Of a stretch of DNA of 64,000 bases, positions 1 to 11,279 are shown one piece after another. The translations under genes and the position numbers were made by a program. The stretch spans positions 341,001 through 405,000 of the forward strand of contig OY744536.1 in the NCBI GenBank assembly GCA_963556195.1, in the 5' to 3' direction. This DNA is from Sepiola atlantica. Lineage: Eukaryota > Mollusca > Cephalopoda > Sepiida > Sepiolidae. The stretch's first letter is position 1; every line of letters begins with the position of its first letter. Below the pieces are notes generated by a model, which ran no database searches, had not been told where the DNA came from, and saw nothing but the letters and a program-made list of their open reading frames with translations.

Positions 1-640
1 TCGTCTTCGACCAGAAATCCCACTCTCATTTCTTAGATTCGATCGAAGTTACTACTGAAATTCCCTACTGCCTGCTTATAATATACACAACATTTTAAAC
101 TAAACTCCTAAAAAACTATTTCCATTTTCGGTATACGGAAGTATTTTAAAATGGCCATTATTCTCAAAATTACATCCGAATAAGTGCTTCCCATCTACGA
201 TTGAACTAAACATCTTTCTATTGGATTCACTTCATTTTGAACATTTTTAACGCTGTCTCCACGAAATCCACTTTTCCATCTTTAAATCTTTCCTCACCGG
301 ACATTTTATCAACGGACATTCACCAACTGGACAGACTCCATATTTTGATTACCTTTTGACACACACACACTCTTACTTTCCATTACTTCATATCAGTTCT
401 TCCCATCTACGGTTGAACTAAACATCTTTCTATTGAATTTGCTTCCTTTGAACAACATCCCTTTTTCCAACTTTAACTATTTCTTCACCGGAGATTTTAT
501 CAACGGACATTCACCAACTGGACAGATTCCCTATTTTGATAAACTTTTTTACACGCACACTCTTACTTTCCATTACTTTATATTTTTTCAAATTTTGAAT
601 TTTGGCTATTCCCCTGCCAACTTATCCATCTATGTAATTC
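1..640 (+). mobile_element. Penelope-type terminal region (pLTR-like), upstream of ribozyme
   Basis: This T/C-rich stretch has the same layout as the region before the ribozyme at 19564, with shared phrases such as ttcaccgga and aacttatccatct. The segment beginning cttcccatctacg near 189 is repeated near 398, so an internal block of about 210 bp is tandemly duplicated. It runs straight into the hammerhead motif at 638-685. I infer it is the terminal repeat region of a Penelope-like retroelement, by analogy with the copy at 17513-19606 that lies downstream of recognisable Penelope protein sequence. The 75-codon open frame at 433-660 is not believed to be a gene. The left edge is outside the window. 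Confidence 0.55.
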
Positions 641-685
641 CTCTGATGATAAGATTTTAATCTTTGAAAAGCCTAGCTTTAGGAA
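638..685 (+). ncRNA. Hammerhead ribozyme motif, type I arrangement
   Basis: CTGATGA is at 643-649 and GAAA at 666-669. Stem I pairs TTCCT (638-642) with AGGAA (681-685), five base pairs. Stem II pairs AAGAT with ATCTT around a four-base loop. Stem III pairs AGC (670-672) with GCT (676-678). The predicted cleavage is 3' of T680, the H17 position of the UH motif. Hammerheads of this minimal kind are known in Penelope-like retroelements. The core looks complete, so this copy may still self-cleave as RNA. Confidence 0.75.
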
Positions 686-786
686 AGAAAAATAAACATG
701 TTTTTATCGAGTACACCTTGCATTGAACAATCGAAGATAAAATAGATTTGTCATCCGTACATCTTCATCTCTCTTCCTTCATTTAT

Positions 787-870
<84 letters not shown>

Positions 871-900
871 ATGTGTGTGTGTGTTAGTTGAAGTACCTTT
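686..900 (+). repeat. Ribozyme 3' tail ending in (TA)n(TG)n
   Basis: About 100 nt of unique tail (including caccttgcattgaacaat) follow the ribozyme. Then come roughly 70 bp of TA (790-858) and a TG tract to about 884. The same tail plus the same (TA)n(TG)n and the following word gaagtacc recur at 1391-1610, so the microsatellite behaves as part of the duplicated unit. Confidence 0.7.
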
Positions 901-1186
901 CTACCGGCAATCTTTTTCTCATAGATTCCATTACTCTCACCTTTAAACTACGCTCGCTGATTACTCCTATAATGACCCGTTTGGCCACCTTAAAATCTAT
1001 CTATAATTTCAATACACCATGTCATCACTTCGGTTACATATTCAACGCAATCCTACCCTATAATCCTTATACTAGAACTCAATTGTTGCAAAGAGATCAA
1101 CGCTGTTCCCAATCCTAACTTCAGTTATATATTAAAGTATCTTATTTAGTCATGCATCTTATATTAAACTAACTGGTAAATCTATA

Positions 1187-1310
1187 AAGTATTCCATGAA
1201 AAATGCCAGTATACTGAAAACATATGCCTTTAATAGGGTTAAGATGAGAATTCATATACACTAAATGTACAAAAGCAAGAACATTCCCAAATGTTAACAA
1301 TTTTGAATTT
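1187..1310 (+). repeat. Single arm related to the foldback at 4909-5275
   Basis: The stretch containing aaatgccagtatactgaaaa and agggttaagatgagaattc matches one arm of the foldback element described at 4909-5275. Only one arm is present here. It sits between the two ribozyme-tail copies. Confidence 0.6.
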
Positions 1311-1486
1311 TGGTCATTCCACTGCCAACTTATCCATCAATGGAATTCCTCTGATGATGATTTTAATCTTTGAAAAGCCTGGCTAAATGAAAAAAAAATA
1401 AACATGTTTTTATCGAGTACACCTTGCATTGAACAATCGAAGATGAAATAGATGTGTCATCCGTACATCTTCATCTCTCTTCCTTC

Positions 1487-1572
<86 letters not shown>

Positions 1573-1610
1573 CGTGTGTGTGTGTGTCTTAGTAGAAGTA
1601 CCCTTCTCAT
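1310..1610 (+). mobile_element. Second ribozyme-tail copy, degenerate hammerhead
   Basis: This repeats 590-900 (preceding words, ribozyme, tail and microsatellite). The hammerhead is damaged. CTGATGA is intact at 1351-1357 and GAAA is at 1372-1375. However, stem II has lost two bases, stem III has a one-base loop, and the U16.1 position and the pairing strand of stem I are changed. I consider it inactive. The tail is followed by (TA)n from 1490 and (TG)n to 1588. Confidence 0.65.
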
Positions 1611-1659
1611 CCGTTTCGTTTTTTATTTTCATAGCCACGATTAGATGAACAACTATTAA

Positions 1660-3380
1660 CTATTTTTCATCCATTTTTAAAAAAGAAATATCCAGGGTTA
1701 TGATAACGATCGATATCGGCTAAGCAATAACGGGAACGCTATAGAAACAAGAACAATCGTCTAGGGTGACAGTCGAACCTACAATGGCATTGAATATTGA
1801 AACTGAAGGCGAACTTTATATCCACACGGCCGGTAATGAGTGGGAAATATTTTGTCATTTTAACCTACTGAGTCTACGAATTTTTACCTCTCCGCATAGA
1901 TTTACAAATAGCTCGATTCTCTAAAATAAATAAGCAAAAATAAACAAAACAAATATAAATGAAAAATAGTTTTATTAGAGTAAACATATATCAGTGAAGT
2001 TTTGTCAAATATTCTGCCTATTTTAATAAAACTATTGGATAAAAGTTTTCTCTTAAAAAAAAGCAATACGTCAAATACGAACGATAGTTTTCTTATAGAA
2101 ATCGCTTCAGACAAGACATGAAGCCACTTGATGCGAGAGTTACAAGGCTACCGGAAGTAAACCCTGGACGAGGCTGACGGAAGTACTCTCCTTGACGTGA
2201 AAAGTATAAACCATTGCTTATATTGTTAGTTAGACTAAAAGGGAACGTTAAAAATATTTTTCATGTTTTTAACTAGAATATGATTTAAATAAAAATAAGT
2301 CAGAATAATACAAAAATAAGCGAAACCCATTTAACATAAAATATTTTTTGTTACTGAAATAGGAATTGACCTTACATTCTGTACGACGGTTTGAAGGTTA
2401 AAAAACACTTTCAACGACCAAAGGGTCTGGATGTAGTAAACTTGTTATGATTCTGATGTGTGTTTTTTTCAAATGCTTTTTTGTTCAGTAATATGACGCT
2501 CCCAGTAGATTGTCACAGGAAACGTTAGATAAGTGGTTTCATTTGTGGGGCACGTCAAAGTCAGATAAAAAGCCATTAAGTGTCCCTACTTCACGAGGAA
2601 AGAACTAATGTGCTCGTATTTTAGAAGTCATTTTAATACGTGACCCACAATGTATATAAAGATTATGAAAATACAACCCAAAATAATAGGAGATTGACTT
2701 CAAGTAATTTAATTAAACAAATTCAATTCGTAATATTTTTATTTCTTAATTGCACATTCTTACATCATACGAACCTACTTAGTTTTACTAAAAACTAATT
2801 AAAAAAGATAGAGTACCCCTGATTAGGATTTCTCCTCTTATGAGCGAGGAGTAAACAGATACTACACTTTAAATTACTAATTCGCTAAAAGATTGTGACA
2901 CACACGATTGAAACACACACGAACTACTAAACATAGCGGCAGCATATACACCATGTGAAACGAACGCCTGTACACAGTTCATACACACACTTTCTCACTA
3001 ACAAAAGAGGCACGTTAATATACACACGCATCTGCAATGCCTATTCTATTTACATACGCATAAACGAATGCATAAACGAACACGACGTCAGTCGAAATGA
3101 ACATGTCCACTCAAATTCTCCTGATTAGAGACAAAACAACCACTTTTCAATTGAAATACTCTAAGACTCTTTGAATTTTAGCATTCTATGAACTCTTTAT
3201 GTTTCCTTGTCTTTACAAGTTACCAAAAATAGTGACGGTTGTATGCATAGATTGTTTATTCTTTCATTTGATCATGTCCTATCTTCAACATAGGTAACCG
3301 CAACTAAACTCCCGTGCATTATTTCCAATAACACCACAATATTGGCAGACCAAGACTACAAAAACAACCCCATGAGTTCT
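1660..3380. other. No gene recognised; small LINE 3'-end remnant
   Basis: Nothing here reads as a gene. Around 2095-2140 the words atcgcttcagacaagacatg and ccacttgatg match the 3' end of the jockey-like LINE at 36410-36440, on the minus strand. The rest is AT-rich unique sequence with short CA runs near 2900-3020. Confidence 0.4.
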
Positions 3381-3390
3381 ATACTAGACA

Positions 3391-3391
3391 C

Positions 3392-3440
<49 letters not shown>

Positions 3441-3475
3441 GCATATATGTATATATGTGTGTGTGTGTGTTTTAT
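3391..3475. repeat. (CA)n(TA)n(TG)n microsatellite
   Basis: Alternating CA, then TA, then TG runs precede the first SINE-like unit. A matching TG run at 3943-3960 precedes the second unit. Confidence 0.9.
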
Positions 3476-3895
3476 GTAAATAATCGTTAAATATTTATTA
3501 TTAAATAAACATTTGTAACCCCTTTTCGGCCGGTCCCTTTAATGAGATATAATACAAGCTATAAATCTAAGCTATACGCGTATGTTCCTTTCTGTTGAAC
3601 ACTGTTATGAAGGTTTACTATGGTGCCCTGTTTTTTTTACATTAATAGGATTTATTTCTCATTACGGAACGGTTGAAATTAGCCTCAATGGTTGGGCTGC
3701 TCGAAATTGACTTAAAGGTGACTCTTGTTCTGGGGTTCGAATCGTGCGACTGATTTGAAAAGTTATCCCTACACTGATGATTCGGCAAGGATGGAACGTA
3801 TACGTATTTAGATACTAATTCAATATTTATCAATAAATAAGCATTTGTAACCGCTTTTCGGTCCCATGACAAAATAACAGATACTACACAATTAC
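3475..3895 (+). mobile_element. tRNA-like SINE unit, copy 1
   Basis: An internal RNA polymerase III-type promoter is suggested by an A-box-like word (TAGCCTCAATGG, 3680-3691) and a B-box GGTTCGAATCG (3734-3744, one mismatch to GGTTCGANTCC) about 42 bp downstream. A preceding block (ttattaaataaacatttgta) recurs near 3990. Near 3865-3893 the words ccatgac..cagatactacacaa resemble the unit of the minisatellite at 33.4-34.9 kb. The short minus-strand open frame across this region is not a gene. Confidence 0.45.
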
Positions 3896-3959
3896 CAAAT
3901 TATTGACTGTTTTATATACAGACTGTTCATTCTCTTATATATATGTGTGTGTGTGTGTG

Positions 3960-4280
3960 TTATTTAAATAATAGTTAAATATTTATTATTAAATAAGCAT
4001 TTGTTACCCCTTTTATGCCGGGCCGTTTAGTAAGATACAATACAAGCTATACATCGAAGCTATAAACGCAAGTTCCTTTCTGTTGAACACTCTTATGAAG
4101 GTTTACTGTGGTTGCCCGCCTGCTCGGCATAAATAGGACTTATTTCCCATCACATCGTGTAACGGATGAAATTAGCCTCATTGCTTGGGGCACTCAGAAT
4201 TGAGTTTAAGGTTACTTTTGTTCCGAAGTGTGTGTGCATGTGTGTATGCGTATGTGTGTGTGTATGTGTGTGTGTGTGTA
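3960..4280 (+). mobile_element. tRNA-like SINE unit, copy 2 (tandem, B-box lost)
   Basis: This copy lies about 480 bp downstream of the first and shares the whole leader (gttcctttctgttgaacact) and the A-box region (attagcctcat). The B-box region is interrupted by a TG microsatellite at about 4208-4278, which leaves the internal promoter broken. Confidence 0.5.
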
Positions 4281-4299
4281 AAGGGTAATCGCCTAAACT

Positions 4300-4908
4300 A
4301 ATGAACGGAGCATTATAATTTTTTTAATATATATTCTAAAAAAAACGGTGAGTTACATTGGCACATTATTTACTTTTGTAAACTTTACAATTTGAGGGAA
4401 CGAACACCGGAAGTCACACTCGTCTCCCTAAAAACTTTTTAAATAATTTAGATAGAAAATTTACATAAAAAATTGCTCTACATTAAATTTTGAGTTTTAT
4501 TAAATAATACAATTTGTAAAGGATCGGTGCACGCGCATGGGCGTCAATAGTACGTATGCGCTTGTTAAAATCCTAATCTATTGAACTTATCATTAGTAAT
4601 TATGGAATATATATTCAAGGCAACGGGGTGAGTAATGTGGGATCTTTATGTTCTAATTTATAAACTTTACTATTTAGAGGGGTGTGAGACGAAAGGGTAT
4701 TATACCCCTCAATTCAAAGATACACATTACAATGTAAAATGTGCAAGGCAAAATGTATATGTATATATATATATATATTTAAAAAAAAAAGATGCAAAAT
4801 GACTTAAAAAGCATGTGTTAGTTTTTGTGCTTGGGCGTAAATCCTGAACATACAACTATATAAACAGACCTAAGTTTAAACGAATATATATATATATATA
4901 TATATGTA
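4300..4908. other. No gene recognised; short TA tracts
   Basis: AT-rich sequence with no supported gene. Two related stretches, at 4325-4440 and 4600-4700, share words such as aactttac and ggtgagt, so an old tandem duplication is likely. TA runs lie at 4758-4778 and 4885-4905. Confidence 0.35.
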
Positions 4909-5275
4909 TATATTCTATGAGAAATGCCAGTATACCGAAATCATATGCCCTTAATAGGGTTAAGATGAACATTCATATGCACTAAACTTTCATTGTCATT
5001 AAGGGTATGACTACATATCAACCAAATTTCATTATCACATCACTACAGTATAAATATCTATGCATGAGTGGATGAAGTGTGTGAGGTGCACTGAAGAAAA
5101 ATTCCTACCAGTAAAATACATAGCCCTGTTGTGCTCGCATACCCTTAATGACAATAAAAGTGTTAAAAAATTGGGAATTTCCTTGCTTTTGTACATTTAG
5201 TGTATATGAATTTTCATCTTAACCTTATAAAGGGCATATGATTTCAGTATACTGGCATTTCTCATGAAATGTCAC
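4909..5275. mobile_element. Small foldback (inverted-repeat) element
   Basis: The left arm (from ttctatgagaaatgccagta) is inverted at the right end (cagtatactggcatttctca). The arms are about 110-120 bp and surround an interior of about 120 bp. A TA tract abuts the left end. A single arm is found at 1187-1310. No protein is encoded, so it is a non-autonomous or MITE-like unit. Confidence 0.6.
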
Positions 5276-5279
5276 TACT

Positions 5280-5699
5280 TTTGTAAAGGCTATGCCTCAA
5301 TACAATTGTCATTTTTAAGGTTTTTTGGAATTTTCTGGAAAACTAAGGTATATGGTTAACTGAAATTAAAATGCCATCAACTAGACCCTAGAACCTCTAT
5401 CTCTGCCAAAACTCAGCTGAATCCATCAAATAGTTGATGAGATACAGGGTGGCACATACGTATGTACGTACACGCAGATAAGATGATTTCATGATTGAAC
5501 TTTCTGGATCTCTGGGTTGCCTTGATTAATGATGCTGAAATTCTACACACTTATAGAACCTATCAAATGAAAATTTTGTGCAAAGTTTTAACTAATTTGG
5601 TTTATTGGTTTTTGAGTTATGATTGATCAAAGAAATGAGATTTCCAGCATATGTCATACTTGAAGTCTATTAAGGGATAGAGTGCTCTCGCGCCTCCCT

Positions 5700-5700
<1 letters not shown>
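5280..5700. other. No gene recognised
   Basis: Moderately complex sequence without a supported open frame. It ends in ctcgcgcctcccttga immediately before a TA tract, the same TA-abutting arrangement seen for other repeats here. It could be the terminal part of an unidentified repeat. Confidence 0.3.

Positions 5701-5762
<62 letters not shown>
5700..5762. repeat. (TA)n microsatellite
   Basis: About 60 bp of uninterrupted TA. Confidence 0.95.
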
Positions 5763-5764
<2 letters not shown>

Positions 5765-5889
5765 AGGTTTATGTAGTTTGCTTGAAGCATTGTCCATTAG
5801 TATATAGAAATGTGATACTTAGAAGGCAGCTAATAAGACATATAATGGTGTAACAAATGAAATAGTTTCACCCTTAATACATACATACA

Positions 5890-5890
5890 C

Positions 5891-5950
<60 letters not shown>
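5890..5950. repeat. (TA)n microsatellite, outer left flank of inverted-arm Penelope unit
   Basis: TA tract just outside the left arm that begins at about 6010. The matching right arm is also followed by TA tracts (10338-10420). Confidence 0.9.
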
Positions 5951-5951
<1 letters not shown>

Positions 5952-6009
5952 TATTATGATATATATTTATTTATTATTATGATATATATTTATTTATTTA
6001 TTTATTTTT

Positions 6010-6740
6010 CACAATGTTACAATGTTATGTAATACCTGTATCAAGATGGCCTGGTGAAAACTCCGTATGATATAATATTTTTTTAAATATTTCGGGAACT
6101 CTTCCCTTTTTGAGAACCGTGCTCAACTCAAATTCATGCGTGCATATGAAGGAAGCCGTAGGATGCAGTCTCGAAGAACATACCGGTTACATTTAAAATT
6201 TCAAACCAGATTCAAAAATAAAATAAACTTTTTTATTATTATTTTTTTTTTAAATATTTTATTTATCTATTTTATCTAATTTATTCATTCATCTATTTAC
6301 ATTTATTAAACTTTTTTTTTGTTTTGACTTTTTAGAACCTTTCCTTAATTTTTTTTCGTTAAATTTTAAATTCTAATCTAATTTTGTTTTTAAACCAAGT
6401 CTATTCGTTTAAATTTATATGTCGGTTAATACTGTCATTAAAAATTGCATTATCTGTTCGTTTTAAATTATTGTGGATATTAATATTTATTTTATTTATT
6501 TATTTTATTTTATTTTTAAATATGTATATTCCATTAATTAATTCAATATTATCCGTTCATTAATCGTCTCATTCGTCTAACGCTAAGTATGAAAAGGGAG
6601 GTAATTCAGTTCATTTGGTCTGTCTGATGTTGTTTACATCGCTTTTAAATTAGTTATTTATAATTGTTAGGCTAAAATATCGTTATAACGGATGTGTTTC
6701 TTTCCTTTTTCATTTTCTTTTCTTTTATTATTATCATTAT
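6010..6740. repeat. Left inverted arm of Penelope-like element
   Basis: From cacaatgttacaatg onward this is the reverse complement of 9620-10333, with clear matches throughout, including aggtaattcagttcattt and cgttataacggatgtg. Inverted terminal repeats of this kind (pseudo-LTRs) are known for Penelope-like elements. Confidence 0.8.
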
Positions 6741-7640
6741 TATTTTATTATTATTATTAATGTTATTATTATCATTGTTGTTGTTGTTGCTATTGTTATT
6801 ATTGTTGTTGTTATTATTATCATTATTATTATTATTATTATTATTACTATTATTATTATTATTATTACTGTTATTATTTATTTTATTTTTTATTGTTTTT
6901 ATTACTGTTATTATTCTTATTTATTTTTTTGTGCTGTTATTAAATATTTATTAATTTATTTTATTTTTATTGTTATTATTATTATTATTCATTTATTTAT
7001 TTATTTATTTATTTTACTGTTATCATTATTTTTTAAATTTATTTATTTTAAATTTTATTTATTTATTTTCCCTTGGGCATGTAATGTCGATTAACTATTA
7101 ATGTTGTAAATTGAATGTTCATGCGTGTCCAGTCTCGACATTTCTATTAATTCCTTATATTGTTTTAATAATCTCTTCATTTATTTTTTTTTAATTCATT
7201 TATTTAACTATTTATTTATTCAATGTCTTGTTGTATTATTATTAATACTATTAATATCATTATTATATATTATTATAGTTAATGTTTTTGTTAGGTTAAG
7301 TTATTACTATTATTAGCTTGTAGACTTTAATATTTTTTTTGAAATTTTTTTTTGTTTTATATTTTCTATTATTTTTTTTAATTATTATTTACCTACTTAT
7401 TTATTTGACTTAACCATTTATTTATCTTCTCTTTTTTCATTATTATCATAAATTTATTAATTCATCTTTATTTTTTTATTTTTTATTTATTTGTTTTTTT
7501 TATTTTTCCCCCAGTCATTTATTTATTTATTTATTTTTTGTTGAGTGAGTATTTTACTTATGTTGTTATATTATTTGGTATTATTATAAGATGATATTTT
7601 TGTTAAATCATTAGTTTTTAGTATTCATTTAAGGGTTAAA
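6740..7640 (+). repeat. TTA/ATT-rich low-complexity region
   Basis: Nearly continuous TTA, ATT and TTTA repeats. The open frames here (86 and 63 codons of Leu, Ile and Phe) are artefacts of base composition. The tract lies between the left arm and the 3' end of the minus-strand Penelope coding region. Confidence 0.85.
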
Positions 7641-7725
7641 TTAAGATAAAATCAATACAACAAGAGTGAGATATGAAACTATATCAGACTAGGATGGAAA
7701 ATCCTAATTCGAGTCGGTGATTTAT

Positions 7726-9480
7726 TTACGGAGATAGTTTTGCTATTAGTATCGATTCTTTTATTCGAAGGTTGCCAACGTTTCTCTCCGTAGCTAGGAT
7801 ATCAATCTTGAATGATTTGCTGGTGTTGCCACATGCGTGGATGTGCTTCTGGAAGGAATAGGTGCGTGTTTGTAGGTGTTCTTTGACTCTAATATGTAGG
7901 GGTTTCACCGTACTACCAATGTATATTTTGTTGCATGTGGTGCACTGTACACGATATACAGTGTAAGTACGGTGGCATTTGTCTGTGGTATTCATGGGGC
8001 AGTTCGCCAGGGTGCAGGGAGTATTGTTGTAATTGGTGTTCCGTGTTGTCAATCGTTGTCGTAGAGAAGGACCGGTGTGTGTTAGTTGAATATCGAGTTT
8101 TTCCTTCCTGTTAGCTTTGCGGATAGCTGTGGTGATCCTGTCGTTGAAATGCGGCTACTTCAGGGAGTAGGTGTTAGAAAGAGCGTGTTGCGTCCGTCTT
8201 CAGGGTTTCCGGGGTTTCCTAAGGTGTTCAATGATGGGTGTAGGGTATCCATTGGTCTCTAGTATCTGTTGGAATTTCTCGCTGTAGATGGTTTTGTCAG
8301 CCTCAATGGTGCATTTCTTACGGATACGAGTTAGCTCATTCTTAGCACAGATTATTTTAGCCTAATGAAGGAGTGCTGATCTGTAATGTATTAATATACT
8401 TCTACATACGGGCTTCTTGTAGAATTTAGTGGTTAAGGCTCCTTTTTCAGAGATGTTGAAGCTGAAATCTAAAAGTGCTAATGATCCAGAGTTTTCAGGG
8501 TGTTCTCTTGTAAATTCTATGTGTGAGTCAGTGTTGTTGAATGTGTCGAAGATTGTGTTAGCCTCTTCTTGGGACGATGAAAGGATAAGAATGTCGTCCA
8601 CGTATCGTGTGAAGAAGATGGGGGAGTGACAGGAGTTGAGGGCATGGCGTTATAATTTATCCATAAAAGCAATGGCGAGCAGTCCCGAGAGGCTGGAACC
8701 CATAGGCAGTCCTGTTATTTGTTTATATGTGTTTTGTTTGTATGTAAAGTATGTGTTGTCTATTATTATATTTAGGAGTTCATGTATGTCATTTGAGGTG
8801 AGGCCGAAGCAATAGAGGTCGCTGGATGAGATGCAGTCAGTAATTATTTCTACTGCTTGGTATGCGGGTACAGATGTGTAAAGGGTGACGACGTCAATGC
8901 TGAAGGCATATCGGTTCAGTTTACGCTGTTCTGGTGGTAGTAGATGTAACCTCTGGATGACTTCATCCGGGAAGCTGATATCTCCGGGGAAGGTTTTGAG
9001 TAGGGGAGATGGGAGAGGAGACAAGAGACCTTGTATAGTGGTCCTTCAATGCTGGATACTATGGGTCTGATTTGTGTGGTGGTGCCGGTCTTGTGGGTCT
9101 TGATGAGGTGATAGAAAGTAGGAAGTTTACTGTTTCTTGTAATTAGGTTGTGTCTGTAGATATTAGGGGTGTTTCTTTTTTTGCAAATGTTGGTCCAGGC
9201 TGTATTAATCTTGTTCTCAATTTGTTCGGAAGTAATGTTGGAAGCAGGTGTGTAGAGTTTGTGATTGCTAACGTGGGTGAATGCTAGTGTATCGTAGGTG
9301 TCACGTGAGATAACATAGAATTATTTCCCCTTGTCAGAGGGTAGGAAGACAAGGTATTTATCTCTTAGGTTTTGAAGTGTGGTTCGTTGTGTTCTTGTCA
9401 AATTAGGTATAATGTTTGTATGTTCTTGTTGTATGATAGAGAGTATGTTACGTTTTAGGCGTGTGAGTTTGATGTCTAGC
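7726..9480 (-). pseudogene. Penelope-like element: reverse transcriptase plus GIY-YIG endonuclease, broken
   Basis: Reading on the minus strand from about 9480, a LPSDKGK motif is followed by a stop codon (about 9325). Then come a fingers motif with FYHLIKTHK and RPIVSS (9050-9150), RT motif A FSIDVVTLYTSVP, motif B TGLPMGSSLSG and motif C RYVDD (8590-8610). Frame breaks and stops lie between these blocks (about 8653 and 8365). The last 108 residues (8052-7726) are a GIY-YIG domain: a Cys cluster (C13, C18, C26), TVY at 31-33, YIG at 44-46, Arg55 and a Glu in RIKES. The order of RT then GIY-YIG is the Penelope hallmark. It would normally copy element RNA primed at a nicked target. Several stop codons make this copy inactive. 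Confidence 0.85.
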
Positions 9481-9594
9481 TCGCGGTTGTTGGGTGGTGG
9501 AAGTAGTGGGTGATCAAGTTGGTATACAGGAAATTTGGCGGTGTTATTGAAATACCGGGACCACCCAATATAACATTAATAATAATAATAATGA

Positions 9595-9619
<25 letters not shown>

Positions 9620-9628
<9 letters not shown>

Positions 9629-10333
9629 GAAAAGAAAATGAAAAAAGGAAAGAAACACATCCATTATAACGATATTTTAGCCTAACAATTATAAATAACT
9701 AATTTAAAAGCGATGTAAACAACATTAAACAGCCCAAATGAACTGAATTACCTCCCTTTCATACTTAGCGTTAGACGAATGAGACGATTAATGAACGGAT
9801 GATATTGAATTAATTAATAGAATATACATATTTAAACATGAAATAAAACAAATAAATAAACCGAATATTAATATACACAATAATTTAAAACGAACAGATA
9901 ATGTAATGTTTAATGACAGTATTAACCGACATATTAATTTAAACGAATAGACTTGGTTTTAAAAAAATTTAGATTAGAATTTAAAATTTAACGAAAAAAA
10001 AGGAAGGAAAGATTCTAAAAGGTAAAAACAACAAAAAAGTTTAATAAAAGTAAATAGATGAATAAATATATTAGATAAAATAGATGCATAAATACATGAA
10101 TAAAATGTTAAAAAAAGTTTATTTTATTTTTTAATCTGGTGTGAAATTTAAAATGTAACCGGTATTTTCTGCGAGACTGCATCCTACGGGACCTTCATAT
10201 GCAAGCTTGAACTTCAGTTGAGCACGGTTCTGAAGAAAGGAAGTGTTCCCGAAATATTAAAAATATATTATATCATACGGAATGTCCACCAGACCATATT
10301 GATACAGGTATTACATAAGATTGTAACATTGTG
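9620..10333. repeat. Right inverted arm of Penelope-like element
   Basis: Reverse complement of 6010-6740. At 10224-10260 it carries CTGAAGA, a GGAA/TTCC stem and GAAA, the layout of a hammerhead core. I could not pair stem I, and the corresponding bases in the left arm have lost the CTGANGA box, so I regard it as a ribozyme relic. Confidence 0.7.
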
Positions 10334-10337
10334 TAGA

Positions 10338-10377
10338 TAGACAGATATATATATATGTGTTTGTGAAAAAAAAATTG

Positions 10378-10422
<45 letters not shown>

Positions 10423-10525
10423 GAAATATAAGCCAAATTAGCAATACAAGATTAATTACTTTTTTTTTTTTACATTAATCCTATCGATTACGGAATAAAA
10501 TTCCTTCTTCAGGGGTGACCAGTAT
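10338..10525 (-). mobile_element. Minus-strand element end with hammerhead-like relic and TA tail
   Basis: Read on the minus strand, CTGAAGA (about 10514-10508) is followed by a GGAA/TTCC stem and then GTAA where GAAA is expected. About 75 nt later comes (TA)n at 10378-10418. The one-base change in GAAA and a two-base stem I suggest an inactive ribozyme, but the spacing to the TA tract matches the active-looking copies. Confidence 0.35.
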
Positions 10526-10529
10526 TGAG

Positions 10530-10950
10530 TCATTTTTTTTTTCTCTTTTTTTTCATCAAAAAACAAGAATAAAGAAACTTATTTCTTTGTTAATTTGATA
10601 AACGTCCTTGGTGGTACCACGTCATCGCCGTGCTGTTATAAATGGCGGTTAGGATTCAAAACCGGTGTCGAACGAGAAATGCGCTGGCACGCTGTCAAGT
10701 AAAGTGTGTGATTGTCGTTCAAATTTCAAAGTATTGCAGGGAAAGTTAATAAAATTGAAATATAAGTCAATATATATATATATATATATAATTATTTAAT
10801 AATAACTATGGAATTATTATCAACATACGTATACGTGTGATCCTGGCGGAATCTTCAGTGTCGAGATAACTGTTCAAACTGGGCGCACAATTCGAATCCG
10901 AGAACATGAGTCACCTTTTGAATTCAAATGTATATACATTCTAAGTTATT
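10530..10950. other. No gene recognised
   Basis: The word attgaaatataag before a TA tract occurs at about 10419 and again at about 10757, so short repeat fragments are present. Nothing coding is supported. Confidence 0.3.
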
Positions 10951-10982
<32 letters not shown>

Positions 10983-10993
10983 TATATATATAC

Positions 10994-11047
<54 letters not shown>

Positions 11048-11095
11048 TGTGAGAGAGAGGGAGAGAGATGTGTGTGTGTACGTGTGTGTGTGTGT
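10950..11095. repeat. (TA)n(GA)n(TG)n compound microsatellite
   Basis: TA with interspersed CA, then GA, then TG. Open frames on both strands here are low-complexity artefacts. Confidence 0.95.
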
Positions 11096-11279
11096 TATAC
11101 GAAAAGCAATATTTATTCTTTGGAAGACATTTTCTTTATAAAAAAAATATATATACAAAACTCTTTTCCTAGCGCGAACACATTGAGGTGATTCTGACAA
11201 TTATTTTTTTTACTTTTGTTCTATCTGAAATTACGCAAATTGTCACAGAGACGTAACGGGTTACTGGGTGAAAAGTTTG

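Noticed and set aside
3775..3812. CTGATGA near a GGAAC word
   Set aside because: No GAAA box and no stem I or III pairing.
6694..6954. Hydrophobic Leu/Ile open frame resembling a membrane protein
   Set aside because: It is a translation of TTA/ATT repeats.
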